Source: Alphaproteobacteria bacterium
GTDB lineage: Bacteria > Pseudomonadota > Alphaproteobacteria > RF32 > CAG-239
Assembly: GCA_020025875.1 (NCBI GenBank)
Contig: JAHHRI010000035.1
Location: forward strand, 1 to 14,258
DNA length: 14,258 nt
Direction of reading: 5' to 3'
A program made the position numbers and the translations under genes. The notes below the pieces were generated by a model. The model was given only the letters and a program-made list of their open reading frames with translations, was not told the DNA's origin and made no database searches. Below are positions 1 to 9,120 of the stretch, in pieces. Numbering within the stretch: the first letter of the stretch is position 1; each line of letters opens with the position of its first letter.

Positions 1-161
1 TCATTAAAGAAATCAGAGCCATTACACAACTTGGTTTGAAAGAAGCCAAAGATTTGGTAGACGGCGCTCCGAAGACCATTAAAGAAAGCGCTTCTAAGGC
101 TGAAGCTGAAGAAATCAAGAAAAAGCTTGAAGATGCCGGCGCCAAGGTTGAATTGAAGTAA
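1..161 (+). CDS. rplL: 50S ribosomal protein L7/L12, C-terminal part (5' truncated)
   Basis: The reading frame enters at base 3 and encodes 52 residues up to TAA at 159-161. The translation (IKEIRAITQLGLKEAKDLVD, then a GAPKTIKES stretch and the ending AGAKVELK) is the characteristic C-terminal domain of L7/L12. This domain forms the ribosomal stalk that recruits the translation GTPases EF-Tu and EF-G. The 5' end, including the dimerisation domain and hinge, lies outside the window. rplL immediately before rpoB is the classical bacterial order. Here an intrinsic terminator follows the stop codon, so the ribosomal protein genes and rpoBC are likely only partly cotranscribed. The family assignment is certain from sequence; the regulation is inferred. 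Confidence 0.97.
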   Translation, partial: IKEIRAITQLGLKEAKDLVDGAPKTIKESASKAEAEEIKKKLEDAGAKVELK

Positions 162-183
162 TTTTTCAATTTGACGCATTGTT

Positions 184-216
184 TAAAAACTCCCTGCTCA
201 GGCGGGGAGTTTTTTG
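184..216 (+). terminator. Intrinsic terminator after rplL
   Basis: ACTCCC at 189-194 pairs with GGGAGT at 205-210 around a 10-base loop. An A-tract before the stem and six T residues from 210 after it give the typical hairpin plus U-tract. It begins 23 bases after the rplL stop and should end or attenuate the upstream ribosomal-protein transcript before rpoB. Confidence 0.88.
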
Positions 217-472
217 TATTGTGGGCTTACCGCTTCCCTTTTTTGATGAGCTTCGGAGATCGGTCCTTTGCTCGGCGTGATGTTTGCACAATCGGGGATA
301 ATTTGAGGGATGCGCCCGCTAGACTTGTGGTATTGGCTTTGTTGTAAAGGAAGGGGGCTCTAAATAGTGGGTGCCTGAGGTTTAAGAAAGCGGCTTATTT
401 TGGAAATGCCAATTTTCGATACACTAAAAAACTTTCCGGCTTAAAAAGTTTATTCACGGACACATTTTTTGC

Positions 473-501
473 TTGCCAGAATCGCAAATATGAGTCATTA
501 T
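473..501 (+). promoter_or_regulatory. Candidate sigma70-type promoter for rpoBC
   Basis: TTGCCA (473-478; 5 of 6 matches to TTGACA) is followed after exactly 17 bases by CATTAT (496-501; 4 of 6 matches to TATAAT). Transcription would begin near 508 and give a leader of roughly 190 nt before the rpoB ATG. It lies downstream of the rplL terminator, where a dedicated rpoBC promoter would be expected. The -10 box is imperfect, so this is a candidate only. Confidence 0.45.
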
Positions 502-514
502 CCGTTTGAATTTT

Positions 515-529
515 GTCACGTCTGGTGAC
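515..529 (+). other. Small hairpin in the rpoB leader
   Basis: GTCAC (515-519) and GTGAC (525-529) form a 5-bp inverted repeat with a 5-base loop. It would sit just after the predicted transcription start near 508, where it could protect the 5' end of the leader or act as a protein-binding dyad. It has no adjoining T-run, so it is not a terminator. Function unknown. Confidence 0.35.
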
Positions 530-554
530 GGTTGCATGCAATTATTTTATCGTT

Positions 555-607
555 TCATCAAGAGGGGAGCCTCATTCCCCGTGGGTTTGATGACGTTTTC
601 TTTTTTT
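555..607 (+). promoter_or_regulatory. Attenuator-like compound hairpin with T-tract upstream of rpoB
   Basis: TCATCAA (555-561) pairs perfectly with TTGATGA (587-593). Inside that stem GGGGA (564-568) pairs with TCCCC (576-580) around a 7-base loop. After a two-base gap comes a T-rich run at 596-607 (TTTTC then seven T). This is the layout of an intrinsic terminator or attenuator, placed about 90 bases before the rpoB start and downstream of both rplL and the candidate rpoB promoter. It could also be a ribonuclease processing site like those known in the rplL-rpoB spacer of enterobacteria. The structure is visible in the sequence; the role is inferred. Confidence 0.5.
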
Positions 608-680
608 AAAAAAGCATTTTTAACCTTCTGCGGTCGGGATTCAAGCATACTTGATAGTATTGTCGCAGAATTATAACCAT

Positions 681-686
681 GAGGAA
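681..686 (+). promoter_or_regulatory. Ribosome binding site deciding the rpoB start
   Basis: GAGGAA at 681-686 lies 9 bases before the ATG at 696. It supports initiation there rather than at an in-frame TTG at 651, which would add 15 residues that do not look like an RpoB N-terminus. Confidence 0.7.
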
Positions 687-695
687 ACACATAAC

Positions 696-3600
696 ATGAA
701 AGAATCTTATACGAGCAAAAGACGTGTAAGAAAGAATTTCGGCAAAATCGACTCCGTGTCGGAAATGCCGAGTTTGATTGAAGTGCAGACCGGATCATAC
801 CGCGATTTCATTGAAAATAAAAATTGCGAGTTTGGTTTGGAAGAAGTTTTTAACTCTATTTTCCCAATTAAAGATTTTTCCGGAACGGGAGAATTGGAGT
901 TTGTTAAGTATGAGTTGGAAGATCCGAAGTATGATGTTGACGAGTGCATTAAGCGCGATATGACCTATGCCGCACCGGTGAAGGCGACGTTGCGTTTGGT
1001 CGTTTGGGATGTTGACGAGGCCACCGGCGCCCGTTCGATCCACGACATCAAAGAGCAAGATGTTTATATGGGTGATATTCCGTTGATGACGGATAAAGGT
1101 ACCTTTATCGTCAACGGTACGGAGCGCGTTGTTGTTTCACAGATGCACCGCTCGCCGGGGGTTTTCTTCGATAACGACAAGGGAAAGACGGTTGCTTCCG
1201 GCAAATATCTGTTTGCCGCCCGTGTTATCCCATATCGCGGATCATGGCTCGATTTTGAATTTGATGCCAAAGACTTGCTTTACGCGCGTATTGACCGTCG
1301 CCGCAAATTGCCGGTGACGTCGATCCTTTATTCGCTGTATTCTGAAGAAACCGAAAAAAAATTGAAAGAATTGGCTCAGGAAGGCAAGAAAATCGATCGT
1401 TCCGAAATTAAAGGAATGGATAAAGAAGAAATTCTTAGCTACTTTTATGATGTGGACACTTATGTTGCCGACAAAAACGGTTGGAAGAGCAAGTTTGTAC
1501 CCGAACGTTTCCGCGGCGTTAAATTCGCATTTGATCTGATTGACGCTCAAAGCGGCGAAAAGGTTTGGGAAGCCGGTAAAAAGATGCCGGCTCGCACCGC
1601 TCAGAAATTGGTTGACGAAGGGTTGGAATTTTATCGGGTTGCCGAAGATCAGCTGCTGGGCAAATTTTTGGCCGTTGCTTTGGTCGAAAAAAAGACCGGC
1701 GAAGTTGTTGCCGATGCCGGTGCCGAGATCAATCAGGAACTTTTAGACAAGATTAAAGAAGCCAAAGTTAACGAAATCAAAGTTTTATACATTGATAACG
1801 TCAATGTCGGACCTTATATCCGCAATACTTTGGAAGTGGATAAGAATCACAGTCGCGAAGAAGCTCTGCTTGACATCTATCGTGTTATGCGCCCCGGAGA
1901 ACCGCCGACATATGAAACAGCCGATATTTTGTTCAAGTCGCTGTTTTTTGACAATGAGCGTTACGATTTGTCCTCTGTCGGTCGTGTGAAGATGAACACC
2001 GCCCTGGACATCTCGTTTGAAGATGCGCCGGACACATACCGTACGCTGCGCAAAGACGATATCTTGCGCATTGTGAAACGGTTGGTTGAATTGCGCGACG
2101 GTCACGGCGAAGTTGATGATATTGACCACTTGGGCAATCGCCGCGTTCGTTCGGTTGGCGAATTGATGGAAAATCAGTATCGCATGGGATTGTTGCGTAT
2201 GGAAAGAGCCATTCGCGAAAGAATGAGCTCGGAAGTTTTGAACAATGTTAAGCCGCAAGATCTGGTGAACGCAAAGCCGATTGCCTCGGTTATCCGCGAA
2301 TTTTTCGGATCTTCGCAGTTGTCACAGTTTATGGATCAGAACAATCCGCTTTCGGAAATTACTCACAAGCGTCGTTTGTCGGCTTTGGGCCCCGGCGGTT
2401 TGTCGCGTGATCGCGCCGGTTTTGAAGTGCGCGACGTGCACCCGACACACTATGGCCGTATCTGCCCGATTGAAACACCGGAAGGTCCGAACATCGGTCT
2501 GATTAACTCGTTGTCGACATATGCTCGCATTAACAAATATGGCTTTATCGAATGTCCGTATCGCAAAATCGTCAACGGTAAAGTGACCGATGAAGTGGTT
2601 TATTTGTCGGCAGATCAGGAAGGCAAATACATCATTGCCGAGGCCAATGCCGAAGTGCGTGATGACGGTACTTTTGTTAAAGATGCCATTGCCTGCCGTA
2701 AAGCCGGCGAGTTTGAATTTCACGCGCCGGAAGATATTCAGTTTATTGACGTTTCTCCGAAACAGTTGGTATCGGTTGCCACCGCGCTCATTCCTTTCTT
2801 GGAAAACGATGACGCGAACCGTGCCTTGATGGGATCGAATATGCAGCGTCAGGGTGTGCCTCTGCTGCGTTCGGAAGCCCCGTTGGTCGGTACGGGTATG
2901 GAAGCCACGGTCGCCAAAGATTCCGGAGCAACGGTCGTTTGCAAATATGACGGTGTGGTCGATGCTGTCGATGCCAATCGTATCGTGGTTCGTTCAATGA
3001 GCAAAAATTCTGACGGTGTCGGTGTTGAAATTTATAAATTGTCAAAATTCCGTCGTTCTAACCAAAACACCTGTATCAATCAAGTGCCGTTGGTTAAGGT
3101 CGGTGACGTGGTTAAAGCCGGCGATATTATGGCCGACGGTCCGTGTACCGATATGGGCGAGTTGGCTCTCGGCAAGAATATGCTGGTTGCCTTTATGCCT
3201 TGGAACGGTCTGAATTACGAAGACGCCATTTTGCTTTCGGAGCGGGTTTCCCGCGATGACGTTCTGACTTCTCTGCATATTGAGGAGTTTGAAGTGATGG
3301 CGCGCGATACCAAGCTCGGACAAGAAGAAATTACCCGCGATATTCCGAACGTGGGTGAAGAAGCATTGCGCAACCTTGACGAAGCCGGTATTGTGTATAT
3401 CGGTGCCGAAGTTAAGGCCGGTGATATTTTGGTCGGTAAAGTAACACCTAAGGGCGAATCGCCTGTGACGCCGGAAGAAAAATTGCTGCGCGCCATCTTT
3501 GGCGAAAAAGCCTCTGATGTGCGTGACACTTCGCTGCGCGTTCAGCCGGGGATTGAGGGAATCGTGGTTGATGTTCACGTTTTCTCACGTCGCGGGGTTG

Positions 3601-4859
3601 AAAAAGACGAACGTGCGTTGGCCATCGAACAACAGGAAATTTCTCAGTTGGCGAAAGACCGTGACGATGAAATTGCCATTATTCGCAAGGTGTTTGACAA
3701 TCGCTTAAAGGAAATGCTGATCGGACAGACGGTTGTCGATGCGCCGAAAGGCATTGCCAAGAAATCTGTTTTGACAGAAGAATCGTTTGCCAATGTTCCG
3801 TCTTCGCAATGGCGTAAGATTGTCGTTAAAGACGAAGAAGCCATGGCACGGATTGAAGAATTTACCGCCGCTTTTGATGCGCGTGTTGCCGGTGTTCAGA
3901 AACACTTTGACGATAAGGTGGAAAAAGTTCAACGCGGCGATGATTTGCTGCCGGGTGTTTTAAAGACGGTCAAAGTCTTTATTGCCACCAAGCGTAAAAT
4001 GCAGACGGGCGATAAAATGGCCGGTCGTCATGGTAACAAAGGTACGGTTTCCCGCGTTTTGCCGCTTGAGGATATGCCATATACCGAAGACGGTACGCCG
4101 GTCGATATCGTGCTGAACCCCTTGGGCGTGCCTTCCCGTATGAACGTCGGGCAAATTCTCGAAACTCACCTCGGCTGGGCTGCCAAAGAACTCGGCAAAC
4201 AGCTCAATGAGATGTGCGAGCAATATAAACGCGGCGAAAAAACGCTGGAAGACTTGAACGGCAAACTGAAAGAAATTTACGGCGAAAAACAGTATCATCG
4301 TGAGATTGCCGAACTGACAATGGACGAAAAAGTCGAAATGATCAAAAATGTCAGAAACGGCATTCCGATGGCGACTCCGGTTTTTGACGGTGCGCATGAG
4401 GAAGACATCAACCGTATGCTGTCGATGGCAAACCTGCCTACTTCGGGCCAGATTGAACTTTATGACGGTCGTACCGGTGAAATGTTTGACCGTAAAGTTA
4501 CGGTCGGGATCATCTATATGATCAAACTGCACCACATTGTTGACGAGAAGATGCACGCGCGTTCCGTCGGGCCGTATTCTCTGGTTACTCAGCAGCCACT
4601 GGGCGGTAAGGCTCAGTTCGGCGGACAACGTTTCGGCGAAATGGAAGTTTGGGCGTTGCAAGCCTATGGCGCAGCCTATACCCTGCAAGAAATGATGACC
4701 GTCAAGTCTGATGATGTCAACGGCAGAACCAAAGTCTATGAAGCAATCGTCCGTGGCGAGGAAGGCTTTGAAGCCGGTGCGCCGGAATCTTTCAATGTTT
4801 TGGTTAAGGAAATTAAATCCTTGTGTCTGAATATTGAATTGCAGAACGAAGCCGTTTAG
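696..4859 (+). CDS. rpoB: DNA-directed RNA polymerase subunit beta
   Basis: Encodes the 1387-residue beta subunit, which forms one side of the polymerase cleft and contributes to the active site and nascent RNA binding. Start chosen: ATG at 696, giving MKESYTSKRRVRKNFGKID, typical of the family; the upstream TTG at 651 is rejected. The rifampicin-binding cluster is intact (SQLSQFMDQNNPLS from about residue 540, then THKRRLSALGPGGLSRD); Asp544, His554 and Ser559, equivalent to E. coli 516, 526 and 531, are the sensitive-type residues. The PIETPEGPNIGLINSL motif follows. The active-site block KRKMQTGDKMAGRHGNKG ends near residue 1116. The C-terminus contains QQPLGGKAQFGGQRFGEMEVWAL, cut here in description only, which contacts RpoC. 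The protein is somewhat longer than the 1342 residues of E. coli, as is usual in alphaproteobacteria. rpoC follows after 17 bases, so the two are cotranscribed. Confidence 0.99.
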   Translation: MKESYTSKRRVRKNFGKIDSVSEMPSLIEVQTGSYRDFIENKNCEFGLEEVFNSIFPIKDFSGTGELEFVKYELEDPKYDVDECIKRDMTYAAPVKATLRLVVWDVDEATGARSIHDIKEQDVYMGDIPLMTDKGTFIVNGTERVVVSQMHRSPGVFFDNDKGKTVASGKYLFAARVIPYRGSWLDFEFDAKDLLYARIDRRRKLPVTSILYSLYSEETEKKLKELAQEGKKIDRSEIKGMDKEEILSYFYDVDTYVADKNGWKSKFVPERFRGVKFAFDLIDAQSGEKVWEAGKKMPARTAQKLVDEGLEFYRVAEDQLLGKFLAVALVEKKTGEVVADAGAEINQELLDKIKEAKVNEIKVLYIDNVNVGPYIRNTLEVDKNHSREEALLDIYRVMRPGEPPTYETADILFKSLFFDNERYDLSSVGRVKMNTALDISFEDAPDTYRTLRKDDILRIVKRLVELRDGHGEVDDIDHLGNRRVRSVGELMENQYRMGLLRMERAIRERMSSEVLNNVKPQDLVNAKPIASVIREFFGSSQLSQFMDQNNPLSEITHKRRLSALGPGGLSRDRAGFEVRDVHPTHYGRICPIETPEGPNIGLINSLSTYARINKYGFIECPYRKIVNGKVTDEVVYLSADQEGKYIIAEANAEVRDDGTFVKDAIACRKAGEFEFHAPEDIQFIDVSPKQLVSVATALIPFLENDDANRALMGSNMQRQGVPLLRSEAPLVGTGMEATVAKDSGATVVCKYDGVVDAVDANRIVVRSMSKNSDGVGVEIYKLSKFRRSNQNTCINQVPLVKVGDVVKAGDIMADGPCTDMGELALGKNMLVAFMPWNGLNYEDAILLSERVSRDDVLTSLHIEEFEVMARDTKLGQEEITRDIPNVGEEALRNLDEAGIVYIGAEVKAGDILVGKVTPKGESPVTPEEKLLRAIFGEKASDVRDTSLRVQPGIEGIVVDVHVFSRRGVEKDERALAIEQQEISQLAKDRDDEIAIIRKVFDNRLKEMLIGQTVVDAPKGIAKKSVLTEESFANVPSSQWRKIVVKDEEAMARIEEFTAAFDARVAGVQKHFDDKVEKVQRGDDLLPGVLKTVKVFIATKRKMQTGDKMAGRHGNKGTVSRVLPLEDMPYTEDGTPVDIVLNPLGVPSRMNVGQILETHLGWAAKELGKQLNEMCEQYKRGEKTLEDLNGKLKEIYGEKQYHREIAELTMDEKVEMIKNVRNGIPMATPVFDGAHEEDINRMLSMANLPTSGQIELYDGRTGEMFDRKVTVGIIYMIKLHHIVDEKMHARSVGPYSLVTQQPLGGKAQFGGQRFGEMEVWALQAYGAAYTLQEMMTVKSDDVNGRTKVYEAIVRGEEGFEAGAPESFNVLVKEIKSLCLNIELQNEAV

Positions 4860-4876
4860 AATTGGAGATAAAAAAC

Positions 4877-7800
4877 ATGAATGAAATTATGAAATTTTTT
4901 GGTCAGCAGCCGGCCAACGGAGATTCTTTTGACGAAATCAAAATCTCCATTGCCTCTCCTGAACAAATCCGTTCCTGGTCTTACGGCGAAGTCAAAAAAC
5001 CCGAGACCATCAACTATCGTACTTTCAAACCGGAAAGAGACGGTTTGTTTTGCGCGCGCATTTTTGGTCCGGTTAAAGATTATGAATGTTTGTGCGGTAA
5101 ATATAAGAGAATGAAATATCGCGGCATTGTCTGCGAAAAGTGCGGTGTGGAAGTGACTCTCTCCAGCGTTCGCCGTGAGAGAATGGGGCATATTGAACTG
5201 GCCGCGCCGGTTGCCCATATTTGGTTTTTGAAGTCGCTGCCAAGTCGCATAGCCATGCTCACCGATATCAGCGTTAAATCGCTGGAGCGTGTTCTTTATT
5301 TTGAAAGCTACATCGTTATCGAACCGGGGCTGACACCTTTGGGTATGTATGAAATGCTCTCGGAAGACCAGTATCAGGAAGCGATTGACGAATATGGGGA
5401 AGATTCTTTCCGTGCCGGCATCGGTGCCGAGGCCATTAAAGAAATTCTCAGCTCAATCAATTTGGAAGAAGAAAGAAAGTTGATCCGCGCGGAGCTGAAA
5501 GACAATACTTCGGAAGCCAAACGCAAAAAACTGGTCAAACGCTTAAAGATTATTGAAGCGTTTGTCAACTCCAACACCAAGCCGGAATGGATGATTTTAG
5601 ACGTGCTGCCGGTGATCCCGCCGGAATTGCGTCCGTTGGTTCCGCTTGACGGCGGTCGTTTTGCCACTTCGGACTTAAATGATCTGTACCGTCGTGTCAT
5701 TAACCGCAACAATCGTTTGAAGCGGTTGCTTGAACTGCACGCTCCGGACATTATTATCCGTAACGAAAAACGTATGCTGCAAGAATCGGTTGACGCTTTG
5801 TTTGACAACGGTCGCCGTTCCCGCGCCATTACCGGTACCAACAAGCGCCCGTTGAAATCTTTGTCCGATATGCTGAAAGGTAAACAAGGTCGTTTCCGTC
5901 AGAACCTGTTGGGTAAACGTGTCGACTATTCCGGACGTTCGGTTATTACGGTTGGACCGGAACTGAGATTGCAGCAGTGCGGCTTGCCGAAGAAGATGGC
6001 GTTGGAATTGTTTAAGCCGTTTGTTTATGCCAAGTTGGAATTGTACGGACACGCAACGACGATTAAGGCGGCTAAGCGCATGGTTGAAAAAGAGCGTCCG
6101 GAAGTGTGGGATATTTTGGAAGAAGTTATCCGCGAACATCCCGTTCTTCTTAACCGCGCGCCGACTTTGCACCGACTGGGTATTCAGGCTTTTGAACCGG
6201 TTTTGGTCGAAGGTAAAGCCATTCACCTGCACCCGCTGGTATGTACCGCATTTAACGCCGACTTTGACGGTGACCAAATGGCCGTTCACGTTCCGTTATC
6301 GGTGGAAGCTCAGCTGGAAGCCCGCGTTTTGATGATGTCCACCAACAATATCTTGTCGCCGGCATCGGGTAAGCCGATTATCGTGCCGACACAGGACATG
6401 GTTTTGGGTATTTACTATCTGACTTATGATGCCGAAGGCCTAAAAGGCGAAGGATCGATTTTTGCCGACTATAATGAAGTGTTGTTGGCTCTGGATGCCA
6501 AAGTTGTCGATCTTCACAGCCGAATCAAATGTCGCATAAGCTATATCGACGATAACGGCGAGGCCAAATACGGATTGGTTGATACGACTCCGGGGCGCTT
6601 GATGGTGGCAGAAATTTTACCGCAACACAAAGATGTTCCTTTCTCGCTTGTCAACAGACTGGTCAAGAAGAAAGAAATTGGTGAAATTATCGATATTATC
6701 TACCGTCATTGCGGCCAGAAAGAAACGGTTATGTTTGTTGACCGTCTGATGTCTTTGGGTTTCCGGAATGCGTGCAAAGCCGGCATTTCGTTCGGTAAAG
6801 ACGATCTGATTGTGCCGGAAGCCAAAAAGGATTTGGTTGCCGAAACCGAAAATCAGGTTAAGGAATTTGAACAGCAATATCAAAACGGTCTGATCACCAA
6901 AGGTGAAAAGTACAATAAGGTTATTGATATCTGGGCAGCCTGTACCGACAAAGTGGCAGATGAAATGATGAAAAACATTTCTAAGACCGAAAACGGCTAT
7001 ATCAACTCGGTTTATATGATGGCTCACTCCGGCGCCCGCGGTTCTGCCGCACAGATGCGTCAGGTTGCCGGTATGCGTGGTTTGATGGCAAAACCTTCGG
7101 GCGAAATTATCGAACAGCCGATTATCTCCAACTTTAAAGAAGGGCTGACGGTGCTTGAGTATTTTAACTCGACCCACGGCGCACGTAAAGGTTTGGCAGA
7201 TACCGCGTTGAAGACGGCAAACTCCGGTTATTTGACACGTCGTCTGGTTGATGTTGCTCAAGATGTGGTGGTTACCGAGCAGGATTGCGGCACCGAACGA
7301 GGCATTATTGTTCGTCCGGTGGTAGATGGCGGTAACGTTATTGTTTCTATCGGCGAGCGTATTCTCGGACGGACGATTCAGGAAGACATTGTTCATCCCG
7401 AAACGGGCGAAGTGCTGGTTAAGAAAGGTAAGTTGATTACCGAAGATGATGTCGACGTGGTTGAAAAGGCCGGCGTTGAGCAGGTTAAGATCCGTTCGGT
7501 TTTGACTTGCGAATGCAAAAACGGCGTTTGCGCTGCCTGTTACGGTCGCGATTTGGCTCGCGGCACTTCGGTTAACATCGGTGAGGCTGTCGGCGTGATT
7601 GCCGCCCAATCAATCGGTGAACCGGGAACACAGCTGACGATGAGAACTTTCCATATCGGCGGTGCGGCTTCAAAATCGGCAGAACAGTCGACGGTCGAAG
7701 TTCCTTTCGCCGGTGTTTTGAAACTGGAAAACAACCATACGGTTACAAATTCCGACGGTCATATGATTGTGCTTTCTCGCAACTGTGAGATTGTAATCGT

Positions 7801-9058
7801 TGACGGCAACGAGCGTGAAAAATCGCGCCACAAGGTTCCCTATGGCACCAAGATTTTGGTAGCAGAAGGCGCCAAAGTTAAAAAAGGTCAGAAAGTGGCA
7901 GAATGGGATCCGTTTACAATTCCGGTCATTACCGAAAAAGCCGGTTATGTCGAATGGGTTGATTTGATCAACAATATTTCGCTTGAGGAACGTGTTGACG
8001 AAGCCACCGGCGTGGTCGACAATGTTGTCATTGACTGGCATTCGGGGGCAAACTCCGCCAGCCTCAAGCCGGGGATTTTGCTGAAAGACGAAAAGGGCAA
8101 TCCGGTTTTGTTTGATAACAACAAAGATGTTCGCTATTATTTGTCGGTCGGCGCCATTTTGACGGTTGAAAACGGTGCGGAAGTGAAAGTCGGCGACGTG
8201 GTCGCAAGAATTCCGCGAGAAAGTTCTAAGACCAAAGATATTACCGGTGGTTTGCCGCGTGTGGCTGAGCTGTTTGAAGCACGCCATCCGAAAGATCAGG
8301 CGATTATTTCGGATATTGACGGTGTTGTTGAGTTTGGCAAAGACCATAAGGCAAAACAGCGGATTGCCGTTGTTCCCGCCAAAGGCGAAGCAATCGAATA
8401 TCTGATTCCCAAGGGTCGTCATCTGGTGGTTCAGGAAGGCGATATGGTTAAGAAAGGCGATATGCTGGTTGAAGGCACACCGGCTCCGCACGATATTCTG
8501 CGCGTTTTGGGTGTGGAAAAACTGGCGGAATATCTGGTTAAAGAAGTTCAGGACGTATACCGCTTGCAAGGTGTTAAGATCAATGACAAGCATATTGAAG
8601 TGATTGTTTCGCAAATGCTGCGCAAGGTTGAAATTCGCGTTCCGAATGACACGACTTTCCTCACCGGTGAGCAAGTGGACCGTGATGTCTTTGAAGCTGA
8701 AAATGAGAAAACGATTGCCGAAGGCGGTATCCCTGCCGAAGCCGATCCCATTTTGCTTGGTATTACCAAGGCTTCGTTGCAGACCAAGTCGTTTATTTCG
8801 GCGGCTTCTTTCCAAGAAACGACTCGGGTGCTGACCGAAGCTGCAGTTGAAGGCAAGGTTGATCATCTGACGGGCTTGAAAGAAAACGTTATCGTCGGAC
8901 GCCTGATTCCGGCGGGTACCGGTACGGTGCTGCGTAACCTGAAACGGGTTGCTGCGCAAAATGACAAAGAGATTTTGGCATTGCGCGGCGCTGCGGATGA
9001 ACAGCTTGAAAAAGATGAAGACGAAACGCCGGCAGTTGAACAGCAGCCGGCAGAATAA
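4877..9058 (+). CDS. rpoC: DNA-directed RNA polymerase subunit beta'
   Basis: Encodes the 1393-residue catalytic beta' subunit. Start chosen: ATG at 4877, with GGAGAT at 4864-4869 seven bases upstream; the TTG at 4862 would overlap that ribosome binding site. N-terminal zinc-site cysteines are Cys71, Cys73, Cys86 and Cys89. The magnesium-binding signature NADFDGD spans residues 460-466, with Asp462, Asp464 and Asp466 as the catalytic ligands. The second zinc site uses Cys804, Cys878, Cys885 and Cys888, with the same spacing as in E. coli; an additional Cys880 lies inside it. The trigger-loop segment GEPGTQLTMRTFHIGG includes Met922 and His926. The insertion region after the trigger loop is present, giving a length close to the 1407 residues of E. 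coli. The tail is acidic (EKDEDETPAVEQQPAE). It is the last gene of its operon: a strong terminator follows and no rpsL or rpsG is present. Confidence 0.99.
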   Translation: MNEIMKFFGQQPANGDSFDEIKISIASPEQIRSWSYGEVKKPETINYRTFKPERDGLFCARIFGPVKDYECLCGKYKRMKYRGIVCEKCGVEVTLSSVRRERMGHIELAAPVAHIWFLKSLPSRIAMLTDISVKSLERVLYFESYIVIEPGLTPLGMYEMLSEDQYQEAIDEYGEDSFRAGIGAEAIKEILSSINLEEERKLIRAELKDNTSEAKRKKLVKRLKIIEAFVNSNTKPEWMILDVLPVIPPELRPLVPLDGGRFATSDLNDLYRRVINRNNRLKRLLELHAPDIIIRNEKRMLQESVDALFDNGRRSRAITGTNKRPLKSLSDMLKGKQGRFRQNLLGKRVDYSGRSVITVGPELRLQQCGLPKKMALELFKPFVYAKLELYGHATTIKAAKRMVEKERPEVWDILEEVIREHPVLLNRAPTLHRLGIQAFEPVLVEGKAIHLHPLVCTAFNADFDGDQMAVHVPLSVEAQLEARVLMMSTNNILSPASGKPIIVPTQDMVLGIYYLTYDAEGLKGEGSIFADYNEVLLALDAKVVDLHSRIKCRISYIDDNGEAKYGLVDTTPGRLMVAEILPQHKDVPFSLVNRLVKKKEIGEIIDIIYRHCGQKETVMFVDRLMSLGFRNACKAGISFGKDDLIVPEAKKDLVAETENQVKEFEQQYQNGLITKGEKYNKVIDIWAACTDKVADEMMKNISKTENGYINSVYMMAHSGARGSAAQMRQVAGMRGLMAKPSGEIIEQPIISNFKEGLTVLEYFNSTHGARKGLADTALKTANSGYLTRRLVDVAQDVVVTEQDCGTERGIIVRPVVDGGNVIVSIGERILGRTIQEDIVHPETGEVLVKKGKLITEDDVDVVEKAGVEQVKIRSVLTCECKNGVCAACYGRDLARGTSVNIGEAVGVIAAQSIGEPGTQLTMRTFHIGGAASKSAEQSTVEVPFAGVLKLENNHTVTNSDGHMIVLSRNCEIVIVDGNEREKSRHKVPYGTKILVAEGAKVKKGQKVAEWDPFTIPVITEKAGYVEWVDLINNISLEERVDEATGVVDNVVIDWHSGANSASLKPGILLKDEKGNPVLFDNNKDVRYYLSVGAILTVENGAEVKVGDVVARIPRESSKTKDITGGLPRVAELFEARHPKDQAIISDIDGVVEFGKDHKAKQRIAVVPAKGEAIEYLIPKGRHLVVQEGDMVKKGDMLVEGTPAPHDILRVLGVEKLAEYLVKEVQDVYRLQGVKINDKHIEVIVSQMLRKVEIRVPNDTTFLTGEQVDRDVFEAENEKTIAEGGIPAEADPILLGITKASLQTKSFISAASFQETTRVLTEAAVEGKVDHLTGLKENVIVGRLIPAGTGTVLRNLKRVAAQNDKEILALRGAADEQLEKDEDETPAVEQQPAE

Positions 9059-9083
9059 GCCTGAATACTAGAGGCAAAAGCCT

Positions 9084-9120
9084 AAAAAGCCGTTGGTGAT
9101 AACCGACGGCTTTTTGTTTT
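9084..9120 (+). terminator. Strong intrinsic terminator after rpoC
   Basis: AAAAAGCCGT (9084-9093) pairs with ACGGCTTTTT (9106-9115). A T-G wobble and GGT/ACC extend the stem to a GATA tetraloop at 9098-9101, and TTTTTGTTTT follows. It starts 25 bases after the rpoC stop. The flanking A and T tracts would also let it work on the opposite strand, but no minus-strand gene ends here. Confidence 0.95.

Larger units (their letters stand above)
217..695 (+). other. Gene-free rplL-rpoB leader region
   Basis: About 480 bases between the rplL terminator and the rpoB ATG hold no convincing protein gene. The first part (217-420) shows nothing I can name. The second part carries a candidate promoter (473-501), a GTCAC/GTGAC hairpin (515-529), a perfect 10-bp palindrome (532-541), a compound hairpin followed by T-rich sequence (555-607), and the rpoB ribosome binding site. 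The interval is long for two genes that are normally in one operon, and it suggests separate control of RNA polymerase subunit synthesis. That is inferred, not shown. Confidence 0.7.

Noticed and set aside
651..677. Second promoter close to rpoB (TTGATA and TATAAC)
   Set aside because: The spacing is only about 15 bases, and the -10 box would place the transcript start at or beside the ribosome binding site.
651..695. N-terminal extension of rpoB from TTG at 651
   Set aside because: The extra 15 residues do not look like an RpoB N-terminus, and the ribosome binding site at 681-686 lies inside the extension, correctly spaced for ATG 696.
2316..2370. Rifampicin-resistance substitutions in rpoB
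   Set aside because: The cluster reads as the sensitive type at the positions equivalent to E. coli 513, 516, 522, 526 and 531.
6617..8959. Long minus-strand open frames (330 and 429 codons) antisense to rpoC
   Set aside because: They mirror the codon structure of rpoC, encode low-complexity Phe/Asn/His-rich products with no recognisable domain, and lack clear ribosome binding sites.
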